From NCBI GenBank assembly GCA_038396585.1, contig CP121691.1, forward strand, positions 1,736,001-1,800,000: a stretch of 64,000 nt of DNA. Direction: 5' to 3'. The translations under genes were made by a program, and so were the position numbers. The notes beneath the pieces were generated by a model. It was given only the letters and a program-made list of their open reading frames with translations. It searched no databases and was not told where the DNA came from. Of this stretch, positions 9,467 through 20,485 are shown in pieces (the first letter of the stretch is position 1; every line of letters begins with the position of its first letter). The stretch comes from Vallitaleaceae bacterium 9-2. GTDB lineage: Bacteria > Bacillota > Clostridia > Lachnospirales > Vallitaleaceae.

Positions 9467-9910
9467 ATGTCACTAAAAGAACAACTCTTCACGGACATGA
9501 AAGATGCCATGAAGGCCAAAGATTCTTTGAGAAAAAATACCATTCAATCTGTCAGAACTGCTGTGCTTCAAGAGGAAAAAGACAATAAAATTGTTTTGTC
9601 TGATGATCAAATAATTGGCGTTATTGCCTCGCAATTAAAGAAGCGTAAAGCAGCGCTGCCGGAATTTGAAAAAAGTGGTAGAGAAGATTTAATTAATGAA
9701 TTAAAATCTGAGATCAAAGTGCTTGAAAGCTATTTACCTGAACAATTATCTGAAGACGAAGTTACACGTATGATTCAAGAAGTTATTGATGAAGTAGGTG
9801 CAACATCAATGAAAGATATGGGTAAAGTCATGCAAGTAATGACTGATAGAGCTACAGGTCGCGCAGACAACAAATTGGTCAGCCAAATTGTTAGAAAATT
9901 ACTGGCATAG
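9467..9910 (+). CDS. yqeY: GatB/YqeY domain protein
   Basis: 147 residues, matching the stand-alone YqeY family. This is the helical tail domain also found on GatB, which contacts tRNA in the Asp/Glu-tRNA amidotransferase. Family features seen are MKAKDSLRKNTIQSVRTA, EIKVLESYLPEQLSEDE and GKVMQVMTDRATGRADNKLVS. The function of the stand-alone protein is unknown. It is co-transcribed with rpsU and followed by a clear terminator. Confidence 0.93.
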   Translation: MSLKEQLFTDMKDAMKAKDSLRKNTIQSVRTAVLQEEKDNKIVLSDDQIIGVIASQLKKRKAALPEFEKSGREDLINELKSEIKVLESYLPEQLSEDEVTRMIQEVIDEVGATSMKDMGKVMQVMTDRATGRADNKLVSQIVRKLLA

Positions 9911-9913
9911 ATA

Positions 9914-9948
9914 AAAAGCTATCGAATGATTTCGATAGCTTTTTTTAC
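9914..9948 (+). terminator. Rho-independent terminator after yqeY
   Basis: A 12-bp stem, AAAGCTATCGAA pairing with TTCGATAGCTTT, around a short loop and followed by a T run. It ends the rpsU-yqeY unit. Confidence 0.9.
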
Positions 9949-10025
9949 TTATACGTTTCAGATGTCAAAAGCATCGCACGAGATAATTACAACTGAAATG
10001 TAAATGGAATTTACAGGAGGGAAAT

Positions 10026-10979
10026 ATGGCAATATCAGAGACATCGATGCATGTAGAGCATGAGTATTTACCAGCTTTATTTGGTGACTATGATACGCAT
10101 GCAAAACAAATTGAAGGTGCATTAAAAGTATCCTTGAGCAATCGAGGAGAAAAAATACAGATTAAAGGGACACATCATAGTGTGAAGACAGCTGAAATTG
10201 TCATTAATGATTTATTAGCGACACTAAAAAAAGGTGTGAATTTATCTGAGGATAATATTCAATATGCTATCAACATGGCATTGGAAAAGCGTAAAACATC
10301 ACTCGCAAGTATCAGCTCTGAGTATATATGTGTTACGCCGAATGGAAAATATATTCGTCCTAAGACACAGGGGCAAAAAAAATATATGGATTTAATTCGT
10401 AATAAAATGATTGTGTTTGGTGTTGGACCGGCAGGAACGGGTAAAACATATATGGCTATGGCTCATGCCATTACTGCGTTTAAAAAAAATGAAGTTAATC
10501 GAATTATATTAACACGACCAGCCATTGAAGCGGGTGAAAAATTAGGCTTTTTACCAGGAGATTTGCAAAGTAAAGTAGATCCCTATTTAAGGCCTCTTTA
10601 TGATGCGCTTTATGAAATTATGGGGACGGACAGCTTTTTAGCCAATATGGAAAAAGGGTTGATTGAAGTTGCGCCTCTTGCATATATGCGAGGAAGAACA
10701 TTGGATAATGCGTTTATTGTATTAGATGAAGCGCAAAATACAACACCTGCCCAGATGAAGATGTTTTTGACACGTATTGGGTACGGTTCAAAAGCCATTA
10801 TTACTGGAGATATTACCCAAAAAGATTTGCCGGGCAGTACACGCTCTGGTTTAGAGGTGGCTATGGGCATATTAAGAGATATTCCGGAAATAGGGATGTG
10901 TCGTTTGACGAATAAAGATGTTGTTCGACATCCGCTGGTACAAAAAATTGTTGAGGCATATGAAAATAACAAACATTAA
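10026..10979 (+). CDS. phoH: PhoH-like ATPase
   Basis: 317 residues. The Walker A motif is GPAGTGKT and the Walker B segment is FIVLDEAQN, followed by ITGDITQKDLPG, all diagnostic of the PhoH/YbeZ P-loop family. YbeZ proteins work with YbeY in rRNA maturation, and ybeY lies two genes downstream here, as in most Bacillota. The N-terminal ~100 residues form the KH-like segment usual in Gram-positive PhoH. GGAGGG precedes the ATG. Confidence 0.95.
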   Translation: MAISETSMHVEHEYLPALFGDYDTHAKQIEGALKVSLSNRGEKIQIKGTHHSVKTAEIVINDLLATLKKGVNLSEDNIQYAINMALEKRKTSLASISSEYICVTPNGKYIRPKTQGQKKYMDLIRNKMIVFGVGPAGTGKTYMAMAHAITAFKKNEVNRIILTRPAIEAGEKLGFLPGDLQSKVDPYLRPLYDALYEIMGTDSFLANMEKGLIEVAPLAYMRGRTLDNAFIVLDEAQNTTPAQMKMFLTRIGYGSKAIITGDITQKDLPGSTRSGLEVAMGILRDIPEIGMCRLTNKDVVRHPLVQKIVEAYENNKH

Positions 10980-10996
10980 TGTTAGGGGGTTTTTAA

Positions 10997-12370
10997 GTGA
11001 AAGGTCAAGAGAGGTTTAAACGAACCATTCCTATAATTGGAATGTTAATATTTATTGTTGTTGCAGTTATTGGAATGATAAATGAAAGTGTAAATATTGC
11101 AGAATTAATTACCCGTTTAATTTTGGTCGGCACTATTCTTACATTGGTTGCATATATTTTTAATGTGTATTATGAACCTACACTTTTTTCGAAAAATTTA
11201 CATCTGATGTATTGGACTTTTGTTTTAGTTGGCTTTATACCTTCAGTTTTTTTGTTGCCTTTTAACGCCTACATACTCCCATTGCTTTTAACCACAGCAC
11301 TTATTTCAACAATGATTGATTCGAAGCTAGCGTTAATGACACATTTTGTGATATCCTTTTTATTACTTATGATTGTGGCATTACCGCTAGAGATATATAT
11401 GATGTATGTTGTTGCAGGCTTGTTTATTAATTATGTTATGCCTTATGTGAAAAAAAGGCAGCAAATTGTTTATGTGGCGATTTCAACAACATTGTTGATG
11501 ATGCTATTGGTTGTTGTCGGGCATTTAATGCAATTTGGACATTTACTAGGATTTTCTTATGGTAACATGTTTTTAGCAGGATTAAACGGAATGCTGGTGA
11601 TTGTTTTGGCACAAGGAAGCGAGCCCATGTGGGAAGCTGTTTTTAATATTACGTCTGAAGCGCAGCTTATTGAACTAGGTAGTGCAAATCAGCCCCTGAT
11701 GAAACGATTGCTAGTAGAGGCTCCGGGAACGTACCATCATAGTATGATGGTGGCTAACTTAGCAGAAAAGGCGGCATTAGATATTCAGGCGAATTATCAA
11801 TTAGCTAGAGTTGGAGCTATGTATCATGATATTGGAAAAATTGAAGAGCCACAATATTTTTCGGAAAATCAAAATGGAAAGAATATCCATGATGATTTAT
11901 CACCGGATGCAAGTGCACATTATATCATTCGCCATATCGAAAAAGGCCTTGCTCTAGCAAAAGAGTATAAATTACCAAAAAACATTGTAAATATTATAAA
12001 AGAGCATCATGGGGATTCGGTTGTGGCTTATTTTTATAATAAAGCAGTATCACACAGTGATGGATTTACAATTGATGTTGAAGAATTTAAGTATGAAGGA
12101 CCTAAGCCACAAACGAAAGAAGCAGCGATTGTCATGTTGGCAGATTGTGTGGATGCAGCGACAAAAGGTCTTGATTTAAATGAACGCGATAAGGATCAAA
12201 TTATACAATTGATTGATCAAGTGATTTTAACGGTTATTACGAACCATCAATTAAATGAAAGTCCGTTGCGCTTTGATGAGCTTCCCGTTATTGCAAATGC
12301 ATTTCTTCAAGTATATAATGGACTGTATCATGAGCGTGTAAAATATGACAGGGAGTTGATAGAACAATGA
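10997..12370 (+). CDS. PgpH/YqfF-type membrane HD phosphohydrolase, short form
   Basis: 457 residues from a GTG start after TTAGGGGG. About seven or eight membrane helices (residues ~10-210) are followed by a cytoplasmic HD domain with TYHHSMMVANLAE, GAMYHDIGK and a distal KEHHGDS motif; the metal ligands look intact. PgpH enzymes hydrolyse c-di-AMP. Family members such as Bacillus YqfF have ~700 residues, with a large 7TMR-HDED ectodomain between the first and second helices. Here those helices are separated by only a few residues, so the ectodomain is absent. It overlaps ybeY by four bases. Confidence 0.88.
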   Translation: MKGQERFKRTIPIIGMLIFIVVAVIGMINESVNIAELITRLILVGTILTLVAYIFNVYYEPTLFSKNLHLMYWTFVLVGFIPSVFLLPFNAYILPLLLTTALISTMIDSKLALMTHFVISFLLLMIVALPLEIYMMYVVAGLFINYVMPYVKKRQQIVYVAISTTLLMMLLVVVGHLMQFGHLLGFSYGNMFLAGLNGMLVIVLAQGSEPMWEAVFNITSEAQLIELGSANQPLMKRLLVEAPGTYHHSMMVANLAEKAALDIQANYQLARVGAMYHDIGKIEEPQYFSENQNGKNIHDDLSPDASAHYIIRHIEKGLALAKEYKLPKNIVNIIKEHHGDSVVAYFYNKAVSHSDGFTIDVEEFKYEGPKPQTKEAAIVMLADCVDAATKGLDLNERDKDQIIQLIDQVILTVITNHQLNESPLRFDELPVIANAFLQVYNGLYHERVKYDRELIEQ

Positions 12371-12846
12371 TTTTTTTTGACGATGAAGATATAGCACTAA
12401 CAAAAGAGCAAAAGAACTTAGCAACAAAGACGATTGAAACAGTTCTTGATTATACTAAATTTCCATATGAGGTGGATGTTACGCTAACCATTACTGATGA
12501 TACATATATACACCAATTAAATTTAGAACATCGAGGAAAAGATAAAGCTACAGATGTCTTATCTTTTCCAATGATTGATTGGCCAAGTCCCTGTGCATAT
12601 GCCTATTTAGAAACCCAAATAGATGGTTTGGTAAATCCTGAGATGGGTTATGTGATTTTAGGGGATATAGTATTATCTATGGATCATGTCAATGCACAAG
12701 CAGCAGAATATGGGCACACTTTTGAACGGGAGTTTTCGTTTCTAATTGTTCATAGTATGTTACACCTTTTGGGCTATGACCATGAAAATCCAGATGACGA
12801 AATTGTAATGATACGTGAACAAAAAAACATTATGCCAAACATATAA
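12367..12846 (+). CDS. ybeY: Endoribonuclease YbeY (rRNA maturation factor)
   Basis: 159 residues. The zinc site is HSMLHLLGYDH, matching the HGxLHLxGYDH signature except Ser for Gly at the second position. LNLEHRGKDKATDVLSFP and GYVILGDIVLS are also family blocks. YbeY takes part in 16S rRNA 3'-end processing and 70S quality control. ATG overlaps the stop of the upstream HD gene (ATGA), indicating translational coupling. The dgkA/era genes that often follow are absent. Confidence 0.95.
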   Translation: MIFFDDEDIALTKEQKNLATKTIETVLDYTKFPYEVDVTLTITDDTYIHQLNLEHRGKDKATDVLSFPMIDWPSPCAYAYLETQIDGLVNPEMGYVILGDIVLSMDHVNAQAAEYGHTFEREFSFLIVHSMLHLLGYDHENPDDEIVMIREQKNIMPNI

Positions 12847-12872
12847 TTGATAACAGAAAGTGATGAGATGAG

Positions 12873-14081
<1,209 letters not shown>

Positions 14082-14082
14082 T

Positions 14083-14508
14083 ATGATGAAAAAAGAGCAA
14101 AAAGAATTGATGGATAAAGTATTATTACAAGAAGCAAAACATGCAAGAGAATATGCGTATGCCCCTTATTCAGGGTTTCAAGTAGGTGCAGCCCTTCGTA
14201 CGAAAAGCGGAAAAATTTATCGAGGATGTAATATTGAAAATGCTGCGTTTAGTGCAACCAATTGTGCAGAAAGAACTGCTATCTTTAAAGCTATATCTGA
14301 AGGGGATACAGAGATTGATGCAATTGCAATCGTTAGTTCGGCAGAAGATGTTACCTATCCGTGCGGAGTTTGTCGACAGGTAATGAGTGAACTTATGCCG
14401 GATGCGACAATCTATTTTGAAGATGCGAAGGGGAACACAGTGGTGTCAAGTGTTAAAGAAGTGATGCCATACATGTTTGATAATGCCATTCCAAATAAAA
14501 AGAAATAA
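14083..14508 (+). CDS. cdd: Cytidine deaminase
   Basis: Deaminates cytidine and deoxycytidine to uridine and deoxyuridine in pyrimidine salvage. 141 residues, the homotetrameric short form. Zinc and catalytic motifs are CAERTAIFKA (Cys, catalytic Glu) and PCGVCRQV (two Cys). YAPYSGFQVGAALRT is the usual N-terminal block. Two successive ATGs (14083, 14086) could start it; GGAG overlaps the end of the preceding gene one base upstream. Confidence 0.96.
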   Translation: MMKKEQKELMDKVLLQEAKHAREYAYAPYSGFQVGAALRTKSGKIYRGCNIENAAFSATNCAERTAIFKAISEGDTEIDAIAIVSSAEDVTYPCGVCRQVMSELMPDATIYFEDAKGNTVVSSVKEVMPYMFDNAIPNKKK

Positions 14509-14520
14509 AAGGAGAGGAAC

Positions 14521-16116
14521 ATGGAGCATCGTTCAAAAAAAAGTAACTTACTTTTACAAGGTTCAATATTAGCCATAGCCGGACTTATTGTCCGGCTTAT
14601 TGGTCTATTATATCGTATCCCTTTAATTAATATTTTAACGGATGAAGGAAGTGGATACTATGCAAGTGCATATACGGTATATTCCTACTTGCTTATATTG
14701 TCCTCCTACGGATTCCCAGCAGCAATATCTAGAATTGTATCGGCAAAACTGGCGAAGAAAAAATACCGAGAAGCCCATTTGATTTTTAAATTTTCGCTAG
14801 TGTTTTCGTTAATTATTGGTATTGTGTTTACAGCTATCCTTTATTTTGGCGCACAAATGATTGCAAACTTTATTGAGATTCCTAATGCGGCGGTTGCATT
14901 ACAAGGTCTTGCGCCGGCACTCTTGATTTTTAGTATGCTGTCTGTTTTTCGAGGATATTTTCAAGGCATGAACACAATGGTTCCAACAGCGATTTCTCAA
15001 ATTGTTGAACAAGTGTTTAACGCTGTCTTTAGTATTGTACTTGCCATGCTTTTGTTAAAGCATGGGTTTGAGTATGGTGCAGCAGGATCGAGTTTAGGAA
15101 CCGCATTTGGTGCAATGTTTGGATTGATTTTTATTGTTTTTGTCTATATTGCATCCAAACCAATGATTTCACGGCGTATTGAGCGTGATCAAAATCCTTA
15201 TGTAGATCATGCGGTATTTTATTATTGGAAGTTGTTGCTGATGACTTCTATTCCGATGGTCATTGGAACATCAACGTTTCATCTGACCAACCTTATAGAT
15301 ACGATTATGTTTAACAAAGCGCTTGCATTTCATGGGTACATACCAGATCAAATCGCAATGTTATATGGTATTTTAGAAGGAAAGTATAAGATTATTATTA
15401 CACTGCCTGTGTCGATTGCTTCGGCTATGGCAACAGCATCCATTCCTAGTGTGACCTCATCGCTGGTTCGTGGAGATTCAAAGCTACTTGCAAAAAAGAT
15501 TGATTTATCTATTCGATCGGTTTTGATGATTACATTTCCGTCGATGATTGGAATTATGATTTATGCAAAACCAATTTTAGAACTTTTATTTACGAATTTA
15601 GATCATTTGGCAATGACCACATCAATTTTACAGATTGGGTCGCTTTCAATTGTGTTTTTTGGCGTCTCTACAATATCTATTGGGCTATTGCAGGGATTAA
15701 ATCGACTTAATATCCCGGTGAAAAATGCATTGATTTCCTTAGTGACAAAAGTTTTGTTTAATATTGTTCTTTTGTATGTTTTTGATTTAAATCTATACGG
15801 AGCTGTTATTACAAATATTATTTTTGCAGGGGTATCTGCATTTTTGAATTTTCGAGCAGTGCGTCAAGAGATTCCGTTTCGTATCGACATGTACAAAACG
15901 CTTATTGCCCCATTGATGAGTTCGCTGATTATGGGAGGGGTTACACTTATTTGCTACAAGCTATTGACCATAAAGATGTTAGGAGAACATGCGTTGCTTA
16001 TCATTTTGCCTTTAGCAGTTCTAATTTATGGAGTTAGTATTTTAAAATTAAAGGCATTTAATCAAAAAGAGTTAGAAGAGATTCCTTTTGGGAATAAATT
16101 CAAACGTTTTTTATAG
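14521..16116 (+). CDS. SpoVB/MurJ-like polysaccharide flippase (MVF/PST family)
   Basis: 531 residues with about 14 membrane helices. The start (SILAIAGLIVRLIGLLYRIPLINIL) and the central FRGYFQGMNTMVPTAISQIVEQVFN block are those of the oligosaccharidyl-lipid flippase superfamily group that holds SpoVB and Bacillus YtgP/MurJ. These proteins move lipid-linked cell-wall precursors such as lipid II to the outer face. Whether this is the vegetative or sporulation paralogue cannot be told from one copy. AGGAGAGG precedes the ATG. Confidence 0.88.
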   Translation: MEHRSKKSNLLLQGSILAIAGLIVRLIGLLYRIPLINILTDEGSGYYASAYTVYSYLLILSSYGFPAAISRIVSAKLAKKKYREAHLIFKFSLVFSLIIGIVFTAILYFGAQMIANFIEIPNAAVALQGLAPALLIFSMLSVFRGYFQGMNTMVPTAISQIVEQVFNAVFSIVLAMLLLKHGFEYGAAGSSLGTAFGAMFGLIFIVFVYIASKPMISRRIERDQNPYVDHAVFYYWKLLLMTSIPMVIGTSTFHLTNLIDTIMFNKALAFHGYIPDQIAMLYGILEGKYKIIITLPVSIASAMATASIPSVTSSLVRGDSKLLAKKIDLSIRSVLMITFPSMIGIMIYAKPILELLFTNLDHLAMTTSILQIGSLSIVFFGVSTISIGLLQGLNRLNIPVKNALISLVTKVLFNIVLLYVFDLNLYGAVITNIIFAGVSAFLNFRAVRQEIPFRIDMYKTLIAPLMSSLIMGGVTLICYKLLTIKMLGEHALLIILPLAVLIYGVSILKLKAFNQKELEEIPFGNKFKRFL

Positions 16117-16125
16117 GAGAAAAGA

Positions 16126-17358
16126 ATGGCAAAGAAAAAAATAATCATTATAGGCGGTGGCATGGCTGGAATGACAGCCGCAATTATTGCTGCTCAAAAC
16201 GGTGCAAAAGTCACTTTGTTTGAACGTAATGATAAAATTGGAAAAAAACTGGCGGTTACGGGTAATGGTCGGTGTAACATATCCAACCAACATATATCCT
16301 CACAACATTATCATTCATCAACAGTCAATATATTTCAAAATATTTATTCCCAGTTTGATTTAAGTCAGACCGTTCTTTTTTTTCAATCAATAGGTATTGA
16401 TTTGGTCGAATTAGAAGAAGGGAAACTTTATCCTCAGAGTTTACAGGCAAGTAGCGTGGTCAAAGCGTTATTATATAGAGCAACAGAGCTTGGGGTTGAG
16501 ATTATTTATCATCAACGAATATTAGATATTGAGTACACTAATAAGTTTCGTGTGTATGGACAAGAGCAAACTTTTTATGGCGAATACCTCATCATAGCTA
16601 CTGGAGGAAAAAGTTATTCCGCATCAGGTTCTACTGGAGATGGATATGCTTTGGCAAAATCTTTTGGTCATCAGATTATAGAACCCATGCCATCCATTGT
16701 CCAGCTAGTAACGAAAAGTATCTATAATAAGAGCCTAAAAGGACTTAAAGTACAAGCTAAAGCTCAACTTGTTTGTGATAAGACACAGACAGTTCTTCGT
16801 GAAGAAGTAGGAGAAGTTCTTTTTACAGAGTATGGATTGTCAGGTCCGACAATTTTGCAATTATCAACACTTGTTGCGCCTCTACTTAAAAAGGGGATGT
16901 CGTTGTCGGTTCATTTAGATTTTTTTCCGGAAAAAACACATGAAGAAATTGATGCATATTTGACTACACGTTTTACACAATTTCCAACTCGTAGCTTGGA
17001 GCAGGTGCTTAATGGATATATTAATCAGCGATTAATTATACCGCTTATAAAGTATCTGGAGTTAGATCACCTTAAACAGGCGGCAAATATAACCAAAAAA
17101 GAGCGGCATGCCCTAGCAAAAGGATTAAAGAATTTTTGGCAGACCATTGAAAGTACGTATATTTGGAATCAAGCCCAAGTTACGAAAGGTGGCGTTAGCT
17201 GCTATGAAGTTGACCCGCAAACGCTAGAATCTACAAAACAAAAAAAGCTTTACTTTATCGGTGAAGTTTTAGACATTGATGGAGATTGTGGTGGCTATAA
17301 CCTACAATGGGCTATAAGTAGTGCTGCTGTTGTGAGCCAAGATATTTTACAAGGATAA
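16126..17358 (+). CDS. HI0933-family flavoprotein (YtfP/BaiN-like NAD(P)/FAD oxidoreductase)
   Basis: 410 residues. The N-terminal dinucleotide fold is IIGGGMAGMTAAIIAAQNG with the following acidic residue in TLFERN. KLAVTGNGRCNISN and a C-terminal FIGEVLDIDGDCGGYNLQWA are hallmarks of the HI0933 family. BaiN in this family is a bile-acid flavoprotein, but most members are uncharacterised, so a specific reaction is not claimed. It starts 9 bases after the flippase stop. Confidence 0.9.
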   Translation: MAKKKIIIIGGGMAGMTAAIIAAQNGAKVTLFERNDKIGKKLAVTGNGRCNISNQHISSQHYHSSTVNIFQNIYSQFDLSQTVLFFQSIGIDLVELEEGKLYPQSLQASSVVKALLYRATELGVEIIYHQRILDIEYTNKFRVYGQEQTFYGEYLIIATGGKSYSASGSTGDGYALAKSFGHQIIEPMPSIVQLVTKSIYNKSLKGLKVQAKAQLVCDKTQTVLREEVGEVLFTEYGLSGPTILQLSTLVAPLLKKGMSLSVHLDFFPEKTHEEIDAYLTTRFTQFPTRSLEQVLNGYINQRLIIPLIKYLELDHLKQAANITKKERHALAKGLKNFWQTIESTYIWNQAQVTKGGVSCYEVDPQTLESTKQKKLYFIGEVLDIDGDCGGYNLQWAISSAAVVSQDILQG

Positions 17359-17372
17359 AAGAAGGGAAAACC

Positions 17373-19025
17373 ATGTTAATAAAAGTACCAAATATAGTCA
17401 TAGAGATTCAACCAGAAAAAGGATATCTACATTCCGATAAGACGTTGATTCGAATGTTGTCAAAGAAACTGCGCATACAAGAGTCAAGAATTCGTGGTGT
17501 GTGTATTGACAAATTTTCGATTGATGCAAGAAAAAAACCACAGTTAAAAGGTGTGTATACACTGATTGCTGATGTTATGGATGTGCTTGATAGCCTTGCA
17601 CTAAAAAAGGTAAATGCCACTAGTTATTCTAAGAAGACCTATGTTTTTCCGCAAAGAAAAGAAGCGCTTACACAACGACCTGTTATTATCGGTTCAGGAC
17701 CAGCAGGGCTATTTGCGGCCTATGTGTTAGCAACCCATGGACATTGTCCAATTATCATTGAGCAAGGCGAGCAAGCCTCGGTTCGTCAACATAAAATACA
17801 AGAGTTTTTTAAAAATGGACAACTTGATGAGTACAGTAATATTCAGTTTGGCGAAGGTGGAGCGGGAACCTTTTCAGATGGGAAGTTAAATACAGGGGTA
17901 AAAGATAAATTTTTGCGAAAACAATTTATTTTAGAAACATTTGTTGAACATGGCGCAGACCCTTCGATTCTTTATATGAATAAACCCCATGTAGGAACTG
18001 ATTACCTAATTAAAATTGTAGAGAGTATGCGCAAAAAAATCATTGAACTTGGTGGCGTGTATCATTTTAACACCTTTTTTGAGAAACCCATAATTAACGA
18101 AGGGAAAATCATAGGAATTGAATGTGTTGACATCAAAAAGGATGTTAGAAAAAAGATTCCTTGCGATCAACTCATACTTGCTATTGGCCATAGTTCACGA
18201 CGAACATTTGAATGCTTATACCAATTAAATGTTACAATGGAAGCAAAGCCCTTTGCAGTGGGGCTTCGCATTGAACATCCTCAAGAATGGATTGATGGAG
18301 CACAATACGGAGTGGAAAATATAGGATACGACTTGCCGGCGGCAGATTATAAGTTGACTTATCAAGCGACAAACGGACGCGGTGTGTATTCGTTTTGTAT
18401 GTGCCCAGGAGGATTTGTTGTTAATGGTGCGTCAGAGCCGGAGGCTGTTGTGTGCAACGGCATGAGCCTGTTCGCTCGTAATGCATCAAATGCCAATAGT
18501 GCTATTATTGCTACAGTGTCCAAGGAAGATTTTCAGGATGATTCTCCTTTGGCGGGAATTGAGTTTCAAAGAAAATGGGAAAGACAAGCATATAAAATTG
18601 CAGGAAGCGATTATAGTTTACCAACACAAGATTATGTAAACTTCAAGCGTGATGTCATAGGTGAGACCATAGCCGATACAGTTGTTAATACAACGATACA
18701 TCAAGAAGATTATATTAAAAGCACCTGTGAAAATCCATTAACAGAAGCCCCATTACATGAATGTTTACCTTCTGGCGTTGCATGTGCACTAGTTGAAGGG
18801 ATTGAATACTTTGGCAAGATTATCGACGGATTTAATCATCCCAAGGCGCGGCTTATTGGAGTTGAGACAAGAACATCGTCACCGGTGCGCATTATTCGTA
18901 ATGAACAGGGGATGAGTAATATATATGGGTTGTATCCGGCAGGTGAAGGGGCTGGATATGCTGGTGGAATAATGTCAGCAGCCATTGACGGAATAAAGAT
19001 TGCAGAAAAAATAGTCACTAATTAA
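17373..19025 (+). CDS. FAD-dependent dehydrogenase of the COG2509 type
   Basis: 550 residues. A small N-terminal alpha-beta region (1-95) precedes a Rossmann motif, VIIGSGPAGLFAAYVLA, and IQFGEGGAGTFSDGKLNTG, a block seen in COG2509 proteins. The C-terminus has YPAGEGAGYAGGIMSAAIDGIKIAEKI, the FAD-contacting end. The reaction is unknown. It directly follows another flavoprotein in the same operon, suggesting shared control rather than a proven common pathway. Confidence 0.88.
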   Translation: MLIKVPNIVIEIQPEKGYLHSDKTLIRMLSKKLRIQESRIRGVCIDKFSIDARKKPQLKGVYTLIADVMDVLDSLALKKVNATSYSKKTYVFPQRKEALTQRPVIIGSGPAGLFAAYVLATHGHCPIIIEQGEQASVRQHKIQEFFKNGQLDEYSNIQFGEGGAGTFSDGKLNTGVKDKFLRKQFILETFVEHGADPSILYMNKPHVGTDYLIKIVESMRKKIIELGGVYHFNTFFEKPIINEGKIIGIECVDIKKDVRKKIPCDQLILAIGHSSRRTFECLYQLNVTMEAKPFAVGLRIEHPQEWIDGAQYGVENIGYDLPAADYKLTYQATNGRGVYSFCMCPGGFVVNGASEPEAVVCNGMSLFARNASNANSAIIATVSKEDFQDDSPLAGIEFQRKWERQAYKIAGSDYSLPTQDYVNFKRDVIGETIADTVVNTTIHQEDYIKSTCENPLTEAPLHECLPSGVACALVEGIEYFGKIIDGFNHPKARLIGVETRTSSPVRIIRNEQGMSNIYGLYPAGEGAGYAGGIMSAAIDGIKIAEKIVTN

Positions 19026-19054
19026 TAAATGAGTCTAATGTAAAGGATGAGACC

Positions 19055-20485
19055 ATGCGTTTATTTAATTTACTTAAAAAGTACTATGCAAAGATACCGT
19101 TAAGCGTTACCAATATTTTAGGATACCTTTCAAACATTATACCTGCGTCTAAACGCTTTGGAAAGGTTTTTGAACAGCAATTTAAGCAATTGGAACGTGA
19201 TCAATACGCGACAAAAAAAGAGCAAGATATAGCTGTTGATCATTTGTTTTTAGCGTTAATAGATCATGCCTATAAACATGTTCCTTATTACCGCGAACTT
19301 TTCGACAAAGAGAATATACGGGTAGAAGACTTTACAGGTATTAAGGATATTAAATATATCCCTTTTTTAACGCGAAAAGATTTAATGGTTAATCGAGAAC
19401 GTTTAGTTGCGCAAAATGTGGATAAGAATACGTTGATTTATAAGACGACATCCGGAACAACTGGAAATCCAGTAGGATTTTACCTGGATGCAGATACGGT
19501 GATGAAAGAATGGGCGTATATCAATCATATGTGGACGCGTGTAGGCTATAAGGCTAATAGTTCACGTCTTGTGCTTCGAGGAGCTGTTTTTCGTGAACAG
19601 GCACAAAAAGGCAAAAACTGGCAATATGACGCACTGCGTAAGGAACTTAGCTGCAATATTTTTGATATGAATGTAGAAAATCTTAAAGAATATTGTCGTG
19701 TTATTGAAAAGTATCGACCGGAATTTATTCATGGATATATGTCAGCTATCATTATTTTGGCAAAATTTATTGGGCACAATGGGATAGAACTTAAGCATAA
19801 ATTCAAAGGTATATTAGCTATTAGTGAAAATATTATTGATACACAACGTGCATATGTTGAAGAAATATTTGGCTGTCGTGTCTTTGGATTCTATGGACAT
19901 TCAGAGCGGCTTGTTATTGCCGGCGAGTGTGAAGAAAGTTATGCTTATCATGTAGAACCAAGTTATGGCTATATTGAGATTATCGATGAGAATGGTCAAG
20001 TTATCGAAGATGATCGTGTTGGAGAAATTGTGGCTACAGGATTTTGTAATCAAGGGATGCCGCTTATTCGCTACCGCACAGGAGATATGGCTAGTTGGTC
20101 AATGCAACCATCCTGTTCCTGCGGAAGGAGTCATCGACGTTTAGAAGATATCCATGGACGGTGGCGTCAAGATGTCTTAATTAATCAAGACCATTCTTTT
20201 GTATCACTTACATCATTAAATATGCATTCGGATGTTTTTGACCAGATTATTCGATATCAATATTACCAAGATACGGTGGGAGAGGTTGTTTTAAAATTAG
20301 TGGTAACACATCCTTTAAGTGATCACGATACGAAGAAAATAATGATGCAATTACATGAAAAAACACAAGAAAAAATCGCCTACACAATTGAATATGTAGA
20401 CGATCTTCCGGTAAAAGCCAATGGAAAATATTCGATGATTGACCAGAGACTCAATTTAGATTCTTTCTTTAAGATTATAGAGTGA
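19055..20485 (+). CDS. CapK/PaaK-like adenylate-forming enzyme
   Basis: 476 residues of the ANL superfamily, CapK branch. The phosphate-binding motif is TTSGTTGNPVGFYLD, the aromatic motif region is FGFYGHSERL, and YRTGDMASW precedes a Cys-rich CSCGRSHRR segment common in phenylacetate-CoA-ligase-like proteins. CapK-like members are found in polysaccharide and siderophore loci; the substrate is not evident. Its 3' end overlaps the convergent M32 peptidase gene by 30 bases. Confidence 0.85.
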   Translation: MRLFNLLKKYYAKIPLSVTNILGYLSNIIPASKRFGKVFEQQFKQLERDQYATKKEQDIAVDHLFLALIDHAYKHVPYYRELFDKENIRVEDFTGIKDIKYIPFLTRKDLMVNRERLVAQNVDKNTLIYKTTSGTTGNPVGFYLDADTVMKEWAYINHMWTRVGYKANSSRLVLRGAVFREQAQKGKNWQYDALRKELSCNIFDMNVENLKEYCRVIEKYRPEFIHGYMSAIIILAKFIGHNGIELKHKFKGILAISENIIDTQRAYVEEIFGCRVFGFYGHSERLVIAGECEESYAYHVEPSYGYIEIIDENGQVIEDDRVGEIVATGFCNQGMPLIRYRTGDMASWSMQPSCSCGRSHRRLEDIHGRWRQDVLINQDHSFVSLTSLNMHSDVFDQIIRYQYYQDTVGEVVLKLVVTHPLSDHDTKKIMMQLHEKTQEKIAYTIEYVDDLPVKANGKYSMIDQRLNLDSFFKIIE

